A stretch of DNA of 64,000 bases. Source: Sulfurimicrobium sp963741495 (GTDB lineage: Bacteria > Pseudomonadota > Gammaproteobacteria > Burkholderiales > Sulfuricellaceae). The notes beneath the pieces were generated by a model. That model was not told the DNA's origin. It ran no database searches and was given only the letters and a program-made list of their open reading frames with translations. Of the stretch, positions 62,750 to 64,000 are shown piece by piece. Location: the NCBI GenBank assembly GCA_963741495.1, contig CAVUID010000018.1, positions 124,001-188,000 of the forward strand, written 5' to 3'. Each line of letters opens with the position of its first letter. Position 1 is the first letter of the stretch. The position numbers and the translations under genes were made by a program.

Positions 62750-64000
62750 TTAGTGATTACGAGTCTGCGCGAAATTTCCTTCGGCTTCTTGGTCTGGAGT
62801 AAACCATGCCAATTTGGCTTGCAGGCTGACCACTTTGCCCACGATAATTAGCGTGGGTGGCTTAAGTTGCGCATCCGTGGCCAACTGAGGAAGTGAATTC
62901 AGAGTGCCTGTTATTACTTTCTGGCTGGGTGTTGTTCCTTGTTGCACTATTGCTGCGGGCGTATCTGGGGAGAGTCCGTGCGCAACCAATTGTTTACATA
63001 GAACTGGAAGCCCGAGTAAACCCATGTAAATCACAACGGTCTGGTTCGGTCTGGCCAGCATACCCCAATCCAGATTCATGGTGCCATCCTTGAGATGGCC
63101 GGTTACGAACACACAAGCCTGGGCATAATCACGATGCGTTAACGGTATCCCTGCATAAGAAGACACGCCTGACGCTGCTGTGATGCCAGGTACCACTTGA
63201 AATGGTATCTGATTCGCGGTTAGTGTTTCAATTTCTTCTCCTCCACGTCCAAAGATGAAGGGGTCGCCTCCCTTAAGGCGAAGTACCCGTTTGCCTTCTT
63301 TGGCTAATTTGACCAGTAACTCGTTAATTTCTTCCTGGCGCATGGCATGGTTAGCGCGCTGTTTTCCGACAAAGATCCGATCCGCATCGCGCCGCGTCAT
63401 TTCAAGCACCGGTGGCGTGACCAAATTGTCGTAAACGATGACATCCGCTTGCTGCATCAAACGTAATGCTCTGAAATGTCAGAAGGTCTGGGTTGCCGGG
63501 ACCGCCGCCAACAAGATAAACCTCACCCTGTGGTTGTGCATCAGCTAAATTGGAGGCAAGTGCTTTTGACAGTGCGGCGCTAGCTTGTTCTTCACGGCCA
63601 GCAAATACCATTTCAGCGATGGGGCCTTGAAAAATGTTTTCCCAGAAAATTCTTCTTTGACTGGGTTCGGTGAAGTGCTCTTTCACCTTTCCGCGGAATT
63701 TTTCAGCTAGTGTCGCGAGTCGGCCATAAGCCCCTGGAATCAGAGTTTCAAGTCGGGCGCGAAGCAGGCGTGCCAGTACAGGGGAGGCACCCGCCGGTGG
63801 ACACTGCCACTATCACCGGAGAGCGGTCAATGACGGACGGCATGATGAAAGAGCAGTGATCCGGGTCATCCACGACATTGACTGGCAGGCGCAAGGCCTT
63901 GGCTGCTTCTGAAACCTGTATGTTGATCTGCTTGTCGTTGGTAGCGGCAATCACTAAGATTGCTTCTTGCAGATGTGCAGGAGAAAAACGTGATTGTATA
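62750..64000 (-). CDS. cysG: Siroheme synthase CysG, 3' part (two frameshifts, runs off right edge)
   Basis: Read from the right edge, the precorrin-2 dehydrogenase/ferrochelatase domain shows VIAATNDKQ, VVDDPDHCSF and VAVSTGG. The uroporphyrinogen-III methyltransferase domain shows YLVGGGPGNPDLL and LKGGDPFIFGRGGEE. The frame breaks at a CCC run (63790-63792) and at about 63471-63475. Removing one base at each point restores a continuous CysG. It makes siroheme for sulfite and nitrite reductases. The breaks may be sequencing errors. Its N-terminus lies outside the window. Confidence 0.85.

Overview
The window looks like a chromosomal segment of a chemolithotrophic betaproteobacterium. A Nitrosomonadales/Gallionellales-like origin is my inference from gene order and protein style, because no rRNA or other taxonomic marker is present. 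Most of the DNA is GC-rich and tightly packed with housekeeping genes. Several ATGA or TGATG stop/start overlaps point to translational coupling.

Layout. About 0-8.4 kb (minus strand) is a hydrogen-oxidation locus. Read in the direction of transcription it holds a maturation protease (hupD), a stand-alone HupH C-terminal domain, an Isp-type group 1 [NiFe] hydrogenase (small subunit, isp1, an odd 74-aa duplicated ORF, a frameshifted isp2, large subunit), a NiCoT nickel permease, hypA and a truncated hypB. A yefM-yoeB toxin-antitoxin island beside an attC-like hairpin splits the operon. From 8.5 to 12.4 kb come a PsiF-repeat protein, ychF, a frameshifted type IV pilin with a sigma-54-like promoter, and an AbiEii-type toxin with a small partner. 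From 12.6 to 20.6 kb (minus) lies the heat-shock block hrcA, hemH, an EF-hand-like protein, grpE, dnaK, an S23/IVS four-helix-bundle gene and dnaJ. From 20.6 to 35.8 kb (mostly plus) are nadK, recN, fur (minus), bamE, dapB, carA, carB, greA, a DUF4149 protein, yhbY (minus), rlmE, ftsH, folP and glmM. From 35.8 to 45.2 kb (minus) are a chemoreceptor, pstSCAB with a Pho box, tilS, accA and lysC. From 45.4 to 56.5 kb are an XRE regulator, a radical SAM protein, queD, slt, an NDUFA9-like reductase, cca, hemB, a YcgR-like PilZ protein, an unknown protein and mrcA. From 56.7 to 61.9 kb is pilMNOPQ, then a nested IS scar and a frameshifted cysG that leaves the right edge.

The most interesting structure is a family of inverted arrays of 7-bp units (GTGAARN facing NYTTCAC). 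They fill gaps between co-directional genes: dnaK-S23-dnaJ, carA-carB, ftsH-folP and downstream of hemH. They often reach into the upstream stop codon and end a few bases before the next start codon, where a Shine-Dalgarno would normally be. At dnaK-dnaJ the S23 gene sits between the two arms and takes its GTG start from one unit. Other small repeats include two CTAG-ended palindromic MITE-like elements, two copies of a CATTGCGAG palindrome and a 67-bp repeat pair.

Four reading-frame breaks (isp2, pilA, cysG twice) are each cured by removing one base. This favours sequencing or assembly errors over real gene decay, but sequence alone cannot settle it.
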